A DNA stretch of 64,000 nucleotides, taken from Robiginitalea sp. Lineage in GTDB: Bacteria; Bacteroidota; Bacteroidia; Flavobacteriales; Flavobacteriaceae. Below the pieces are notes generated by a model. That model made no database searches. It worked only from the letters and a program-made list of their open reading frames with translations, and had not been told where the DNA came from. The DNA is taken from contig JAHECA010000001.1 in the NCBI GenBank assembly GCA_024642005.1, positions 248,001 to 312,000 on the forward strand, written 5' to 3'. The position numbers were made by a program, and so were the translations under genes. Shown here piece after piece: positions 53,452 to 62,454 of this stretch; the first letter of the stretch is position 1, and every line of letters starts with the position of its first letter.

Positions 53452-54666
53452 TCATTGTTTTCGGTGCGCCAGCACCGTAGGTGGCTGCCCGTTAAAGGGG
53501 TTGTGCATGCGCCCGATGGTGCGGGCGCCCATGCCCGAGGCCCGTATCACGCTCTTGTCGCCGAAGCGCTCGCGGATGTGGTCCATAGCCGCATACAGGC
53601 GTAACGCCTCTTCGGTATCCTCAAACAGGTTTATCTGGTAGTGGCCCGGCACCAGGTCGGTGAAGCGCACCCCGATCAGGCGCACCAGCAGCCGCCGGTC
53701 GTAGAGCCGCTCAAAGAGGTCGAGTACCTGGGGAATGAGTTTGTGGTCGGCCGAGGTATACGGAATGTGCAGCTGCCTGGAATAGGTGTTGAAATCGGAA
53801 TAGCGGATTTTCACGCTGATGCAGGCGGTGAGCTTCTCGCCCCGGCGCAGCTGGAAGGCCAGGTTTTCGGTCATGGCGATCAGGATGCCGCGCAGGCGCA
53901 CCACGTCTATGGTATCGCGGTCGAAGGTGCGCTCGGTAGAGATAGACTTGCGCTCGCAAAAGGGGATCACCGGGCTGTTGTCGATACCGTTGGCCCGTTT
54001 CCAGATTACCGTGCCGTTGGCCCCGAGCACCCGCTGCATGACCTCCAGCGGCATCTCCTGCAGGGTACGGATCTGGCGGAGGCCCAGGTTCCGCAAAGTC
54101 TGGTAGGTCTTGTCGCCCACCATGGGGATCTTCTTGATCGAAAGGGGCGCCAGGAACGATTTTTCATAGCCGAAGTCGATCTTCAGCTGGTTGTTGGGCT
54201 TGGCCTCCCCGGTGGCCATCTTGGAGACCACCTTGTTGACCGACAGCCCGAAAGAAATGGGCAGCCCGGTTTCCCGGATGATGCGCTGGCGCAGCTCGCT
54301 GGCGTAGCGGTAGCAGCCGAAGAAGCGGTCCATGCCCGAAAGGTCTGCGTAGAACTCGTCGATACTCGATTTCTCGAACAGGGGTACCTGCTCCCTGATG
54401 ATGTCGGTTACCTCGTCGGAATGCTTGCCGTAAGTACCCGCATTGCCGCGAATTATCACGGCATCGGGGCACAGGTCGCGGGCCATGCGCATGGGCATGC
54501 CCGAATGCACCCCGTAGCCCCGGGTCTCGTAACTGCAGGCGGCCACCACGCCCCGGTCGCTCAGCCCCCCCACCAGAATGGGCTTGTGCTTCAGGCGGCT
54601 GTCGAGCTTGCGCTCCACCGACACGAAAAACGTATCCAAATCCAGGTGTAAAATAGTTCGCTGCAT
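53452..54666 (-). CDS. dinB: Y-family DNA polymerase IV (DinB)
   Basis: A 404-residue translesion polymerase. Catalytic residues are intact: HLDLDTFFVSVE at the N-terminus and SSIDEFYADLSG in the palm; the HhH region MVGDKTYQTLRNLGL and a little-finger domain with ARTIGRMHNPF follow. Because catalytic residues are kept, it is an active polymerase and not a non-catalytic ImuB-type scaffold. It is the first gene of what was probably a dinB-dnaE2 operon, now interrupted by the four-helix-bundle cassette. Two palindromes upstream may be damage-response operators. Confidence 0.92.
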   Translation of the reverse strand: MQRTILHLDLDTFFVSVERKLDSRLKHKPILVGGLSDRGVVAACSYETRGYGVHSGMPMRMARDLCPDAVIIRGNAGTYGKHSDEVTDIIREQVPLFEKSSIDEFYADLSGMDRFFGCYRYASELRQRIIRETGLPISFGLSVNKVVSKMATGEAKPNNQLKIDFGYEKSFLAPLSIKKIPMVGDKTYQTLRNLGLRQIRTLQEMPLEVMQRVLGANGTVIWKRANGIDNSPVIPFCERKSISTERTFDRDTIDVVRLRGILIAMTENLAFQLRRGEKLTACISVKIRYSDFNTYSRQLHIPYTSADHKLIPQVLDLFERLYDRRLLVRLIGVRFTDLVPGHYQINLFEDTEEALRLYAAMDHIRERFGDKSVIRASGMGARTIGRMHNPFNGQPPTVLAHRKQ

Positions 54667-54962
54667 CTCGCTTGCTGAAAAAGAGGGAAGCTAATTTATG
54701 GAATATTTCCGTTTTTTTGGAATTATTCCCAATTGGAAAATGTTAAAAATTAGGAGGTGCGAAGGGCGTGTCCGGGAAGGTGTTGGGAAGGTGCAGGGCA
54801 GGAGGGTATTTTGGAAGTGGGCGGGAGGGTGGGGGGCCCAAATCAACGAATCGATTCATCATTAAGCGACCTGCCCCCCCCGGTCTGTCCCATACACACT
54901 CCAGGTGGCCACAGAAGGGCTGCAACCGTTTGCCGGTCCTTGATGGGTTGGAGCCTCCCCCG
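54667..54962. other. Intergenic region with G-rich tract between dinB and nhaD
   Basis: About 300 bases without a credible gene. Apart from the palindromes near dinB it holds a strongly purine-rich stretch at roughly 54752-54836. This ends in four G-runs separated by single bases (54819-54836, G3-C-G3-A-G3-T-G6), a canonical G-quadruplex pattern on the plus strand, followed by an ordinary mixed sequence. Short frames here look fortuitous. Confidence 0.55.
54700..54729. promoter_or_regulatory. Candidate operator pair upstream of dinB
   Basis: GGAATATTTCC (54700-54710, near-palindromic) and GGAATTATTCC (54719-54729, a perfect GGAAT-t-ATTCC palindrome) have centres 19 bases apart, about two helical turns, 34 to 63 bases upstream of the dinB start. 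This is the arrangement expected for a dimeric repressor, possibly of the SOS type. Not a known E. coli LexA box. Confidence 0.4.
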
Positions 54963-56231
54963 CTATCCCATGATCATAAACCAGGCTACGCCCCCCAGGT
55001 AACCCAGCAGGGCCAGCGGGGCGATTCGCTTCAGGTACCAGACGAAATCAATTTTCAATAAGCCCATGGCTGCTACCCCGGCAGCCGAACCGATTACCAG
55101 CATACTGCCCCCGGTGCCGGCACAATAAGCCAGCAGGGTCCAGAATTCGTGATCGGCCGGATATTGTTCGAGTGGATACATCCCCACCACCCCGGCAACC
55201 AGCGGTACGTTATCCACAACAGAAGACAGGATGCCCAGAAAAGCATTCGAATACTGGAAATTGGGAAAGGTACTGGCCAGTCCTTCTCCCAGAATCTGCA
55301 GGGCCCCGATCGCCTCCAGGGCACCAACAGCCAGCAAGATCCCCAAAAAAAACAACACGCTGGGCGTATCGACGCGCTGCAATACCCCCGCCACGGAGAA
55401 TTGCTTTTTGATTTCCTCCGTTTTTTTGCGGTGCAGAATCTCAGTACCCAGCCAAAGTACAGACAGGCTGAAGAGCATGCCCATAAAAGGCGGCAGATGG
55501 GTCAAAAACTTGAAGAGGGGTACCCAGAGCAGTAATAAGACCCCCGCCAGTAAAACCGCCTTGCTTTCCGGGTTGGGTGCCATATTCGAATGATCTTCCC
55601 GAACCAGTGAGCCCCGCAGTTCGGAAGGGGGCATAAAACTCACCAAAAGCAGCGGGATAAGCAGGGAAATCAAACTGGGAACAAGAGTCTCGCTAACTAT
55701 GGCCACCGTACTGATATGCCCGCTGTTCCAGAGCATGATGGTGGTAACGTCTCCAATGGGCGACCAGGCCCCTCCGGCATTGGCTGCAATAATCACGAAC
55801 CCGGCAAAAAAGAGCTGCTCATTACGCGAATTCAGCAACTTTTTGAGCAGGGTAACCATGACGATTGCCGTGGTCAGGTTGTCGAGTACGGCCGAGAGGA
55901 AAAAGGTGAAAAACGAAACAATCCATAAGAGCTTACGCGCATTGGTGGTGCGTATTTCCCGCTGTATCCAGCTAAACCCCTGATGCGTGTCTATCAACTC
56001 CACAATGGCCATCGCTGCGAGCAGGAAAAACATGAGTTCTGCCACCGATTCGAAATGTTGGCTCAGGGCTTCATGCTCAATGGTTACCCCTAAAAAGCCC
56101 ATCACCGCCAAAACCCAAAGGGTTACCCCTGTAAAAAGGGCAACTCCCGCTTTGTTGAGGTGTACAACGTTTTCAAGAGCAATCAGCAGATACCCCGCCG
56201 AAAATAGCACCAATGCCAGTGTTGTTCCCAT
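54963..56231 (-). CDS. nhaD: NhaD-type sodium/proton antiporter
   Basis: A 422-residue polytopic membrane protein of the ion transporter superfamily, about 12 helices. Features matching NhaD are LIALENVVHLNKAGVALFTG, ELIDTHQGFSWI, SAVLDNLTTAIVMVTLL, ANAGGAWSPIGDVTTIMLWNSG, and SSVVDNVPLVAGVVGMYPL and GTGGSMLVIGSAAGVAAMG in the second half. It exports Na+ (or Li+) in exchange for H+, fitting a marine or saline lifestyle. The ATG at 56231 is preferred over an in-frame TTG two codons earlier. Apparently monocistronic or cotranscribed with the small gene upstream (gap 21 bases). Confidence 0.88.
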   Translation of the reverse strand: MGTTLALVLFSAGYLLIALENVVHLNKAGVALFTGVTLWVLAVMGFLGVTIEHEALSQHFESVAELMFFLLAAMAIVELIDTHQGFSWIQREIRTTNARKLLWIVSFFTFFLSAVLDNLTTAIVMVTLLKKLLNSRNEQLFFAGFVIIAANAGGAWSPIGDVTTIMLWNSGHISTVAIVSETLVPSLISLLIPLLLVSFMPPSELRGSLVREDHSNMAPNPESKAVLLAGVLLLLWVPLFKFLTHLPPFMGMLFSLSVLWLGTEILHRKKTEEIKKQFSVAGVLQRVDTPSVLFFLGILLAVGALEAIGALQILGEGLASTFPNFQYSNAFLGILSSVVDNVPLVAGVVGMYPLEQYPADHEFWTLLAYCAGTGGSMLVIGSAAGVAAMGLLKIDFVWYLKRIAPLALLGYLGGVAWFMIMG

Positions 56232-56252
56232 GGACAAAGAGATTACAGGTTA

Positions 56253-56759
56253 TCAGGCTGCGGCCCTGATCGGGTTTCTGGGCGTCGCAACAGTAAGGAT
56301 TTGCCGCTTCCAGCGTTCGGCACGCTCTCGTTCCTGGCTTTCGTTGTACGCATCGCTTTTTTGATAGAAAAGCAGGCGAACGGGTGCCTGCTTCTGCCCA
56401 AAACTCAGTTCGAGTTCCAGGCGTTCCAACACCGCTTCACGGTTGTTTTTCGTGCGATAGGTGCGTTCTTCGGCAACAATGCGGCATTCCTGCAGCCCCG
56501 TCAGTGCCAGGCGTTGAACGACCTGCCCCTGCCCCAACGCGCTGATATATAGCAGCACGTTTTTCTGGCTATCGATCCCGATCAGGAAACTGGCCCATTG
56601 CTCGCTGGGAACCAGCTTCAGGTCCAGGTTCTTCACCGTTTGCCGGAATTGGCGTTTCATAGCCCGGGTTCCGGATTTCCCCATTGTTGCGGCCAAAAAA
56701 AAGGGGCCGAATATGACGACTGTTAAAAGTATGGAAATAATTCCCATGGTTGCATTCAT
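56253..56759 (-). CDS. Hypothetical protein with one N-terminal membrane helix
   Basis: A 168-residue protein I do not recognise. The N-terminus (MNATMGIISILLTVVIFGPFFLAATMG) is one membrane anchor or uncleaved signal, followed by about 140 hydrophilic residues with alternating strands (NVLLYISALGQGQVVQRLAL, LERLELELSF, VRLLFYQKSDAY) that look like a small beta-rich domain, and a basic C-terminal helix. It is 21 bases upstream of nhaD on the same strand, so the two may be cotranscribed. Function unknown. Confidence 0.6.
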   Translation of the reverse strand: MNATMGIISILLTVVIFGPFFLAATMGKSGTRAMKRQFRQTVKNLDLKLVPSEQWASFLIGIDSQKNVLLYISALGQGQVVQRLALTGLQECRIVAEERTYRTKNNREAVLERLELELSFGQKQAPVRLLFYQKSDAYNESQERERAERWKRQILTVATPRNPIRAAA

Positions 56760-56856
56760 GATATAGACAAATTATGGTGTGTGAAAGGGTGCGGCAGGAA
56801 CTATTCCGCGCACGCGATAGAGGGGTGCCAGGGGCACGGGAAAGGCCGGGGGAACT

Positions 56857-57201
56857 TCAGAGGAAGAAGTGGAAAGGAAAGAGCAACTGCCATTTGCGCT
56901 GCCCATTGGTTTGAAGGGCTGCCTGCGATTGCCATCCCACAGCGGGATACACCGTAAAGCCCTTGTTCAGGCCTGAAATTGCAGGGTTCGACAACGAAAG
57001 CATTTCGCGGTTTCGCGAGTAAGGAAAGTAGGGGGCAAGCTGTATGGCTGGGGTCTCGAGGGCAGGAAAAACTGGTGAAAAATCCTGACCAACCAGGCAA
57101 AACCGTTGATGGCTGTCTGCGGCAACAGGCAGGAAACCCTCCCTTGTGTCCCATGCTGTGGTATTCCAGAACAGGAACACCGCAGCAAAAAGGTGTAGCA
57201 T
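56857..57201 (-). CDS. Hypothetical, possibly exported, small protein
   Basis: A 114-residue frame from the ATG at 57201 (a GTG lies one codon earlier). It starts MLHLFAAVFLFWNTTAW, a weak signal-peptide-like segment, and ends in FPFHFFL, aromatic as in outer-membrane proteins. No family is recognised, and another frame overlaps it on the same strand (56801-57154). The 590-base region between 56760 and 57349 has no better candidate, so this may be a real small gene or chance. Confidence 0.3.
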   Translation of the reverse strand: MLHLFAAVFLFWNTTAWDTREGFLPVAADSHQRFCLVGQDFSPVFPALETPAIQLAPYFPYSRNREMLSLSNPAISGLNKGFTVYPAVGWQSQAALQTNGQRKWQLLFPFHFFL

Positions 57202-57349
57202 CACAACATTACATTCTCATGGTAAATGTACGTACAAGGCGCGTTAACGGATTGCCAATTTTTCGGGGGGCCTGAAAAATTTGTTTTGGGTTTGTTTTCA
57301 GAGCCTCAAACTTTATTTTATACTTTCACGGCACTAATAATCAGCACCA

Positions 57350-58300
57350 ATGCTCACTCTGGGTTTTCTCGGATTCCTGCTCGCCTCCTATGCCGTTATT
57401 GCCAATGACGTTATACAGACACTGGGCACCTTCCTCTCGTCGAACCACTCCCGTTCCTGGCTCTTGCTGTGGGGGTTTGCAGCGAGCGTCCTCACGGCCA
57501 CCCTGCTCATCAGCTGGTATACGCACGGAGGCGACCCGTCGTTCGGCCGGCTGGATCATATTCCCCTACCCGAAACCATTCACTGGTGGTACCTGCTGGC
57601 CCCTCTTTCCCTGCTTATTATTACGCGCCTCGGCATCCCGGTGAGTACGACCTTCATGATCCTCAGTGTGTTTTCCTCAGGGCAACTTATCGAAAAAATG
57701 CTCCTCAAATCGGTGCTCGGGTATTTGCTGGCGCTGATCTTCTCCCTGGGCCTGTACTACCTTATCGCCCGCCCCCTGGAGTCGGGGGCTGCCCTGCGCC
57801 TGATGGGTATCCGCAAAAGGAAGCGGTTCTGGCTGGCTGCCCAGTGGGGCTCTACTGCTTTTCTCTGGACCCAATGGCTCATCCAGGACTTTGCCAATAT
57901 TTTCGTGTTCCTGCCCCGTTCGCTTACCCTGACCCAGCTGCTCCTTTCCCTGGGGATTATTCTGGTAATCATGGCCTATATTTTCAACGCCCGGGGTGGA
58001 AAGATCCAGGAAATCGTCAATAAAAAGGCTAATACCCAGAATATCCGCTCGGCTACCCTGATCGACCTGAGTTACGGGGCCTTGCTTTTTGTGTTCGGCA
58101 ACCTGACCACCGTGCCCATGAGCACCACCTGGGCTTTTATCGGAATCCTGGCCGGACGGGAAATTGCGCTGAAATACCGCCTGAACAAAAAGGAACTCAA
58201 GGCTTCGTACAAATTGGTAGTCGGCGACCTCACCAAGGTGAATATCGGCCTGGCCGTGAGCGTGCTGCTGGCCTACCTGATTGGCGCCCTGAACCCCTGA
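57350..58300 (+). CDS. PiT-like permease (distant inorganic phosphate transporter relative)
   Basis: A 316-residue membrane protein with roughly nine or ten hydrophobic helices. Two internal halves each carry a motif of the PiT family: YAVIANDVIQTLGTFLSS at the N-terminus (family xxANDxxxxxG) with PVSTTFMILSVF, and NLTTVPMSTTWAFIGILAGREI in the C-terminal half. The classical second GANDVANA motif is not clear, so substrate is uncertain; phosphate or sulfate are possible. It has no coupled neighbour. It ends 80 bases before the convergent nrdA. Confidence 0.6.
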   Translation: MLTLGFLGFLLASYAVIANDVIQTLGTFLSSNHSRSWLLLWGFAASVLTATLLISWYTHGGDPSFGRLDHIPLPETIHWWYLLAPLSLLIITRLGIPVSTTFMILSVFSSGQLIEKMLLKSVLGYLLALIFSLGLYYLIARPLESGAALRLMGIRKRKRFWLAAQWGSTAFLWTQWLIQDFANIFVFLPRSLTLTQLLLSLGIILVIMAYIFNARGGKIQEIVNKKANTQNIRSATLIDLSYGALLFVFGNLTTVPMSTTWAFIGILAGREIALKYRLNKKELKASYKLVVGDLTKVNIGLAVSVLLAYLIGALNP

Positions 58301-58328
58301 TTGGTCTGAGACACCAACCTTTTAAATG

Positions 58329-58356
58329 AAAAAAGCCGAACCCCATAGGGCCCGGC
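58329..58356 (-). terminator. Terminator of the nrdB-nrdA operon
   Basis: On the minus strand, GCCGGGCCC and GGGTTCGGC pair (seven of nine positions) around TATG, followed by TTTTTT. It lies 25 bases after the nrdA stop. Confidence 0.75.
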
Positions 58357-58380
58357 CTTCTTCCCATAGCAGTTCACAGA

Positions 58381-60168
58381 TCAGGCTTCGCAACTAGTGC
58401 ACTCCTTTTTCTGGCGGAACTTTTGCGCGGCGTTCATGCTGTGCTGGTAATACAGGGATTTCAGCCCCAGCTTCCAGGCCGTAATGTGGATCTTATTGAT
58501 CTCCTTGACCGGCATGTCGGGATGCACCAGGATGTTGATAGACTGGCCCTGGTCAATGTGGTTCTGGCGGTTGGCCGCCTGATAGATGATGGCCAGCTGA
58601 TCAATTTCCGAGTAGGTCCGGAATACGTCCTTCTCGTGTTCGGTAAGGAAATCGAGATGCTGTACCGACCCGTCCATGTCGCGGATGCTCAACCACACCT
58701 CCGGGGTGTTCTGTCCTTTTTCTTCCAGCAATCGCTCCAGGTACGGGTTCTTGATGGTGGTCTTGATCTTGGCGATGTCCTTTACATAGACATTTGACCA
58801 GATCGGCTCGATGCCCTGTGAAACCTGCCCCAGGATAAAGGCAGAAGACGTGGTTGGGGCAATGGCGTTTAAGGTGGTGTTGCGCCGGCCGTAGCCCTTG
58901 AGCACCTCGGGTTCCCCGAAGCGTTCGGCCAGCTCGGCGGAAGCCTTGTAAGATCGTTCCTTGATGGCGCGGAAGATCTCGCTGTTCAGGTCGTAGGCCT
59001 CCTGGCTGTCGAAGGGGAGCATTTTGGATTGCAGCAGGGAATGCCAGCCCAGTACCCCAAGCCCCAGGGCCCGGTTCGCCTTGGCGAAATTGTAGGCCCG
59101 CTCCATAAAGAGGAAGGTCTGCCGGTCTTCCCGGTCGTCCGAATCGCGGAACGACTCAAGCTTTTCGATAAATTCAGCCAATACGGCATCCAGGAAGTAG
59201 ACCATGGTCTCTACCGCATCGGTGTTCTTCCATTTATCGTAGAAAAGCAGATTTACGGAAGACAGCACGCAAACGAATGACCACTCGTCACTGGAGGGCA
59301 GCATAATCTCGGTGCAGAGGTTGCTGGCATGGATCTGCAGGTTTTTGTCGCGGTACACCTGGGGTGCCCCGTTGTTGGCATGGTCGCGGAAAAAGATGTA
59401 CGGATAACCCATCTCACCCCGGCGCTGCAACACCTTGGCCCAGATGGCCCGCTTGGCTTTGTCGCCCGCGATCATATCTTCCATCCACTTGTCGGTAACG
59501 GTTACTCCGTGGGTGAGCTGCTGGATGGTATTCCCTTCCGTGCCGATTTCCAGGAACTCATTGATGTCATTGTGTTCCACGGGCAGGTAAGGTGAAAAGC
59601 GGCCCCGGCGCACCGAACCCTGGCTCACCACGTCTACCATGCGGTCGAAGAGTTGCATGATGTGTACGGCACCGGAAGCATACCCGTTGTTCTTCACCGG
59701 AGCGCCGCGGTGGCGGATCTTGCCAAAAAAACCAGAAGTTCCTCCTCCAAGCTTAGACATCATACCCACCTCAGACTGGGTGAAGAGGATGTTGCCCATG
59801 TCGTCGTCAATATGCGAGCCAAAGCAGCTGATGGGCAGGCCCCGTTGCTTCCCGAAATTCGACCAAACCGGGGAAGCCAGCGAGAAGTAGCCCTCCCCCA
59901 TGTAGCGGTAGAACTTGTCGGCATAGCCCGGGATACCCAGAATATGCTCTGCCCGTTCGGCAATTTCACGGATGCGCTGCTCGGCGCTTATTCCGTCTGC
60001 CAGGTATCCGGAGTCCAGGAATTTCCGGCTGTTCTCTGTGAGCCATTCAAAGGAGGGTTCCGAATTGGCATGGCCTGTCTCCTTCATGACCCCCTTGCGG
60101 GCCTGAATGAGCTGTTCTGCTTCTCCGGTCTTGGTTGCTTGCTGCTGGGTTGATGTGTTCTCGTGCAT
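58381..60168 (-). CDS. nrdA: Ribonucleoside-diphosphate reductase, large (alpha) subunit without ATP-cone
   Basis: A 595-residue class I catalytic subunit that reduces ribonucleotides to deoxyribonucleotides. Active-site cysteines are in LPISCFGSH and VCVLSSVNL, the N-C-E triad in SNLCTEIML, and the C-terminal redox tail is CTSCEA. Unlike E. coli NrdA (about 760 residues) it lacks the N-terminal ATP-cone; the chain starts near the substrate-specificity region. The cone is on NrdB instead. It lies 3 bases after nrdB in an operon and should be rereduced by thioredoxin or glutaredoxin. Confidence 0.95.
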   Translation of the reverse strand: MHENTSTQQQATKTGEAEQLIQARKGVMKETGHANSEPSFEWLTENSRKFLDSGYLADGISAEQRIREIAERAEHILGIPGYADKFYRYMGEGYFSLASPVWSNFGKQRGLPISCFGSHIDDDMGNILFTQSEVGMMSKLGGGTSGFFGKIRHRGAPVKNNGYASGAVHIMQLFDRMVDVVSQGSVRRGRFSPYLPVEHNDINEFLEIGTEGNTIQQLTHGVTVTDKWMEDMIAGDKAKRAIWAKVLQRRGEMGYPYIFFRDHANNGAPQVYRDKNLQIHASNLCTEIMLPSSDEWSFVCVLSSVNLLFYDKWKNTDAVETMVYFLDAVLAEFIEKLESFRDSDDREDRQTFLFMERAYNFAKANRALGLGVLGWHSLLQSKMLPFDSQEAYDLNSEIFRAIKERSYKASAELAERFGEPEVLKGYGRRNTTLNAIAPTTSSAFILGQVSQGIEPIWSNVYVKDIAKIKTTIKNPYLERLLEEKGQNTPEVWLSIRDMDGSVQHLDFLTEHEKDVFRTYSEIDQLAIIYQAANRQNHIDQGQSINILVHPDMPVKEINKIHITAWKLGLKSLYYQHSMNAAQKFRQKKECTSCEA

Positions 60169-60171
60169 GGT

Positions 60172-61446
60172 TTAAAATAAGTCTTCGCTGGTTATACTTT
60201 GGGTGCGTTTGCTGTAGTTGATGGATCTCTTTACGAAGAAATCGCCGTGTTTGGTACCGATAATCTCGTCGTCGAACCACTCGGTTTCCGCCATGGCGGC
60301 CGGGTCTACCTCAAAGATCTTTTCGATGCCGATGCTCTCGAGCGACCGGTTAAATCGGTCCTTTATGAACTCATTGATGACCCGTTTGGGCAGGAAATCA
60401 ATTTCGCCGGCTTCGAAAATCCAGTCGACCACCTCGCTTTCGGCATCGAAAGCCTGCCGGCAGAGCTCCTGGATTTTGGCTTCGTAGCCTTCTGCGAACC
60501 ATTCGGGGTTTTCCTCCCTGATGATCTTGATCACGTCAATTCCGAAATCGCCATGGATCTGCTCTTCCTTGGAGGTAGCTTCCACAGCGTTGGAAATACC
60601 CTTGAGCAGGTTTTTATGCTTGTTGAAGGCCATGATGATCAGGAACTGCGAGAAGAGCGACACGTGCTCGATAAAGAGGGAAAACAGCAGAATGGATTCG
60701 GTGTATTCCCGGTTGTCTTCGCTCTTGGCGTTTTTCAGCGCGGTCTCGAGGTAGTGGACCCGTTTCATGATGACGGGTTTCTTCTTCAGGTTTTTAAATT
60801 CTTCATTAAGCCCCAGAATTTCCAACAGGTGGGAGTACGCATCGTGATGGCGCACTTCACTTTCGGCAAAGGTTGCGCCAACAGCTCCGATCTCGGGTTT
60901 GGGCATACGGTGGTAGATATCGCCCCAGAAGGTTTTAACGGCCACTTCGATCTGGGAGATGGCGAGCATGGTATTTTTGATGGCGCTGCGCTCTACCTGG
61001 TTGAGGCGGGTTTTGAAATCCTGAACGTCGCTGGTAAAATTGAATTCGGTGTGAATCCAATACGAATGCCTGATGGCATTAGTGTATTCGTACAATTGGG
61101 GGTATTCGAACGGCTTCAGGTTAACCCGCTTTTCAAAAATGTTTGCCTGCCGCTTCTGCGCCTGCTGATTTCTGTAAATAATGTAAGCCTTGGCCACATC
61201 GTGAAAGGCGCTGCCCATAAGCTTGTCTTCCACAATATCCTGTACCTGTTCCACAGTAGGGGTATAGTCCGCATCCAGTTCCTTTCTGCCCAACAGGGTT
61301 TCATATACCTTCATGGAGATCACCTCCGCATCTTTCCGGGTTCCGTGCCCCACTGCCGACATGGCCTTTTCAACAGCATGGGTAATTTTTTCCGGATCGA
61401 ACGGACTCGTGCTGTAATCTCGTTTAATAATGTGCGTAACTTCCAT
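60172..61446 (-). CDS. nrdB: Ribonucleoside-diphosphate reductase, small (beta) subunit with N-terminal ATP-cone
   Basis: A 424-residue radical-generating subunit. Residues 1 to about 90 are an ATP-cone (VTHIIKRDYSTSPFDPEKI, AVEKAMSAVGHGTRKDAEVI, YTPTVEQVQDIVEDKLM), normally found on NrdA. The ferritin-like core follows, with metal ligands and radical tyrosine in ESEVRHHDAYSHLLE (E, H at +3, Y at +7 as in E. coli). This NrdB-linked cone is known from the flavobacterium Leeuwenhoekiella blandensis, where dATP inhibits the enzyme by making NrdB oligomerise. The ATG at 61446 is preferred over an earlier in-frame codon because the cone begins there. The metal cofactor (Fe or Mn) cannot be decided from sequence. 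Confidence 0.95.
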   Translation of the reverse strand: MEVTHIIKRDYSTSPFDPEKITHAVEKAMSAVGHGTRKDAEVISMKVYETLLGRKELDADYTPTVEQVQDIVEDKLMGSAFHDVAKAYIIYRNQQAQKRQANIFEKRVNLKPFEYPQLYEYTNAIRHSYWIHTEFNFTSDVQDFKTRLNQVERSAIKNTMLAISQIEVAVKTFWGDIYHRMPKPEIGAVGATFAESEVRHHDAYSHLLEILGLNEEFKNLKKKPVIMKRVHYLETALKNAKSEDNREYTESILLFSLFIEHVSLFSQFLIIMAFNKHKNLLKGISNAVEATSKEEQIHGDFGIDVIKIIREENPEWFAEGYEAKIQELCRQAFDAESEVVDWIFEAGEIDFLPKRVINEFIKDRFNRSLESIGIEKIFEVDPAAMAETEWFDDEIIGTKHGDFFVKRSINYSKRTQSITSEDLF

Positions 61447-62100
61447 TGCCCTAAATTTTAATGCTCTGTATATCAATTGCTTAACGCGGCTCAGCTTTCG
61501 TACAAGCAGAACAATTTACCGTTCCAGATAGGCTCTGAAAAAATCAATTGTTCGTCAAAATTGCTTGGATGATCAATGACCACTGTAAAGTTTAAATTTT
61601 GTTCGGTAAAATTACCGCCCAACCAAAAGAGCTTTTCAACAGTTTTTTCAACGATGTCAAAACAGGGTAAACCTACCCCCCTGAACCGGCTTTCAGCACC
61701 CATGCAGAAGTGCCTTGGCGAGGTTAGCCGAATGCCCGGGCCGCATTCATTTTTTCAGACGAATGTTGAAAACTCCAGGTCATTTGGAGGTGATTTTTCT
61801 TTAAGTCGAGGTTAGGAAGAGATTCTGGAATCTCTGCGTGCGGCCGAACAGAACCCGGCACCGCCATAAGTTCGACTTCCGGCGGCATAAAAGGAGAAAT
61901 TGCCGGCAAAAAGCCATTTGAAGCCAAAAGAAAAGGGGCTGCAGTGTGCAGCCCCTTTGATCGGATTACTATATTACTTATACCTCAATAAATAGCCCAA
62001 AGCCAGGGTCATGGCCCCGGGAAAATACGGGGCATATTTCTTAATGCCGGAGAGCTCGGGCAAACTTTTACAGGGTCAGCATTAACCTGTCCCGACAGAC
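61447..62100. other. Intergenic region upstream of nrdB
   Basis: About 650 bases with only short frames (for example minus strand 61491-61703 and 61724-61927) that look fortuitous. A strong hairpin terminator lies at 61926-61955. The rest holds the nrdB leader or promoter area, but I could not identify a clean -33/-7 pair, NrdR box or riboswitch. Confidence 0.5.
61926..61955 (-). terminator. Terminator between the 62.1 kb hypothetical gene and nrdB
   Basis: GGGGCTGC (61935-61942) pairs perfectly with GCAGCCCC (61948-61955) around AGTGT. On the minus strand it is followed by TTTTCTTTT, so it would stop transcripts from the gene ending at 62101. Confidence 0.75.
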
Positions 62101-62454
62101 CTAGACTTTAAAGTCCGCATCGTATTCTCCTTCCCCTACCGGTTCCAGTCCGGTTCTCAGGAATCCCTGGTTCAGTTCCTGGGAATATTCGAAAAAAACA
62201 GGTTTTTCATTTCTAAGAATGTCCATAGCATGCACATACATGGATAATGGATACCGCAGATAGACCAGTTTGTTCCGTTTGTCGTAATGGTTTTCAGGCA
62301 ACTTGGTCCCATCCGGATAGAATGAAAGCTGCAGAACATAATTTTCTCCGTTATAACATTTGATAAGCGCCCTCGGATACTTCTGTTTGCTTTCTGCATG
62401 TTGGGCCTGGAAGTGAATCCAGTACTGGTCTATTTCACTTTCGATGCGTTTCAT
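62101..62454 (-). CDS. Hypothetical protein
   Basis: A 117-residue soluble acidic protein, not recognised. It has a helical start (MKRIESEIDQYWIHFQAQHAES) and a beta-rich centre (ALIKCYNGENYVLQLSFYPDG, LVYLRYPLSMYVHAMDIL). No signal peptide or membrane helix. Upstream AT-rich DNA and a terminator downstream at 61926 suggest a single-gene unit. AT content is higher than in the housekeeping genes. Confidence 0.6.
   Translation of the reverse strand: MKRIESEIDQYWIHFQAQHAESKQKYPRALIKCYNGENYVLQLSFYPDGTKLPENHYDKRNKLVYLRYPLSMYVHAMDILRNEKPVFFEYSQELNQGFLRTGLEPVGEGEYDADFKV

Noticed and set aside
60199-61461. A 420-codon plus-strand frame
   Set aside because: Antisense of nrdB; the minus-strand protein is an unmistakable ribonucleotide reductase subunit.
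61491-61927. Two short minus-strand frames upstream of nrdB
   Set aside because: Neither resembles a known protein, and the second runs up to a terminator hairpin; both fit chance in a leader region.
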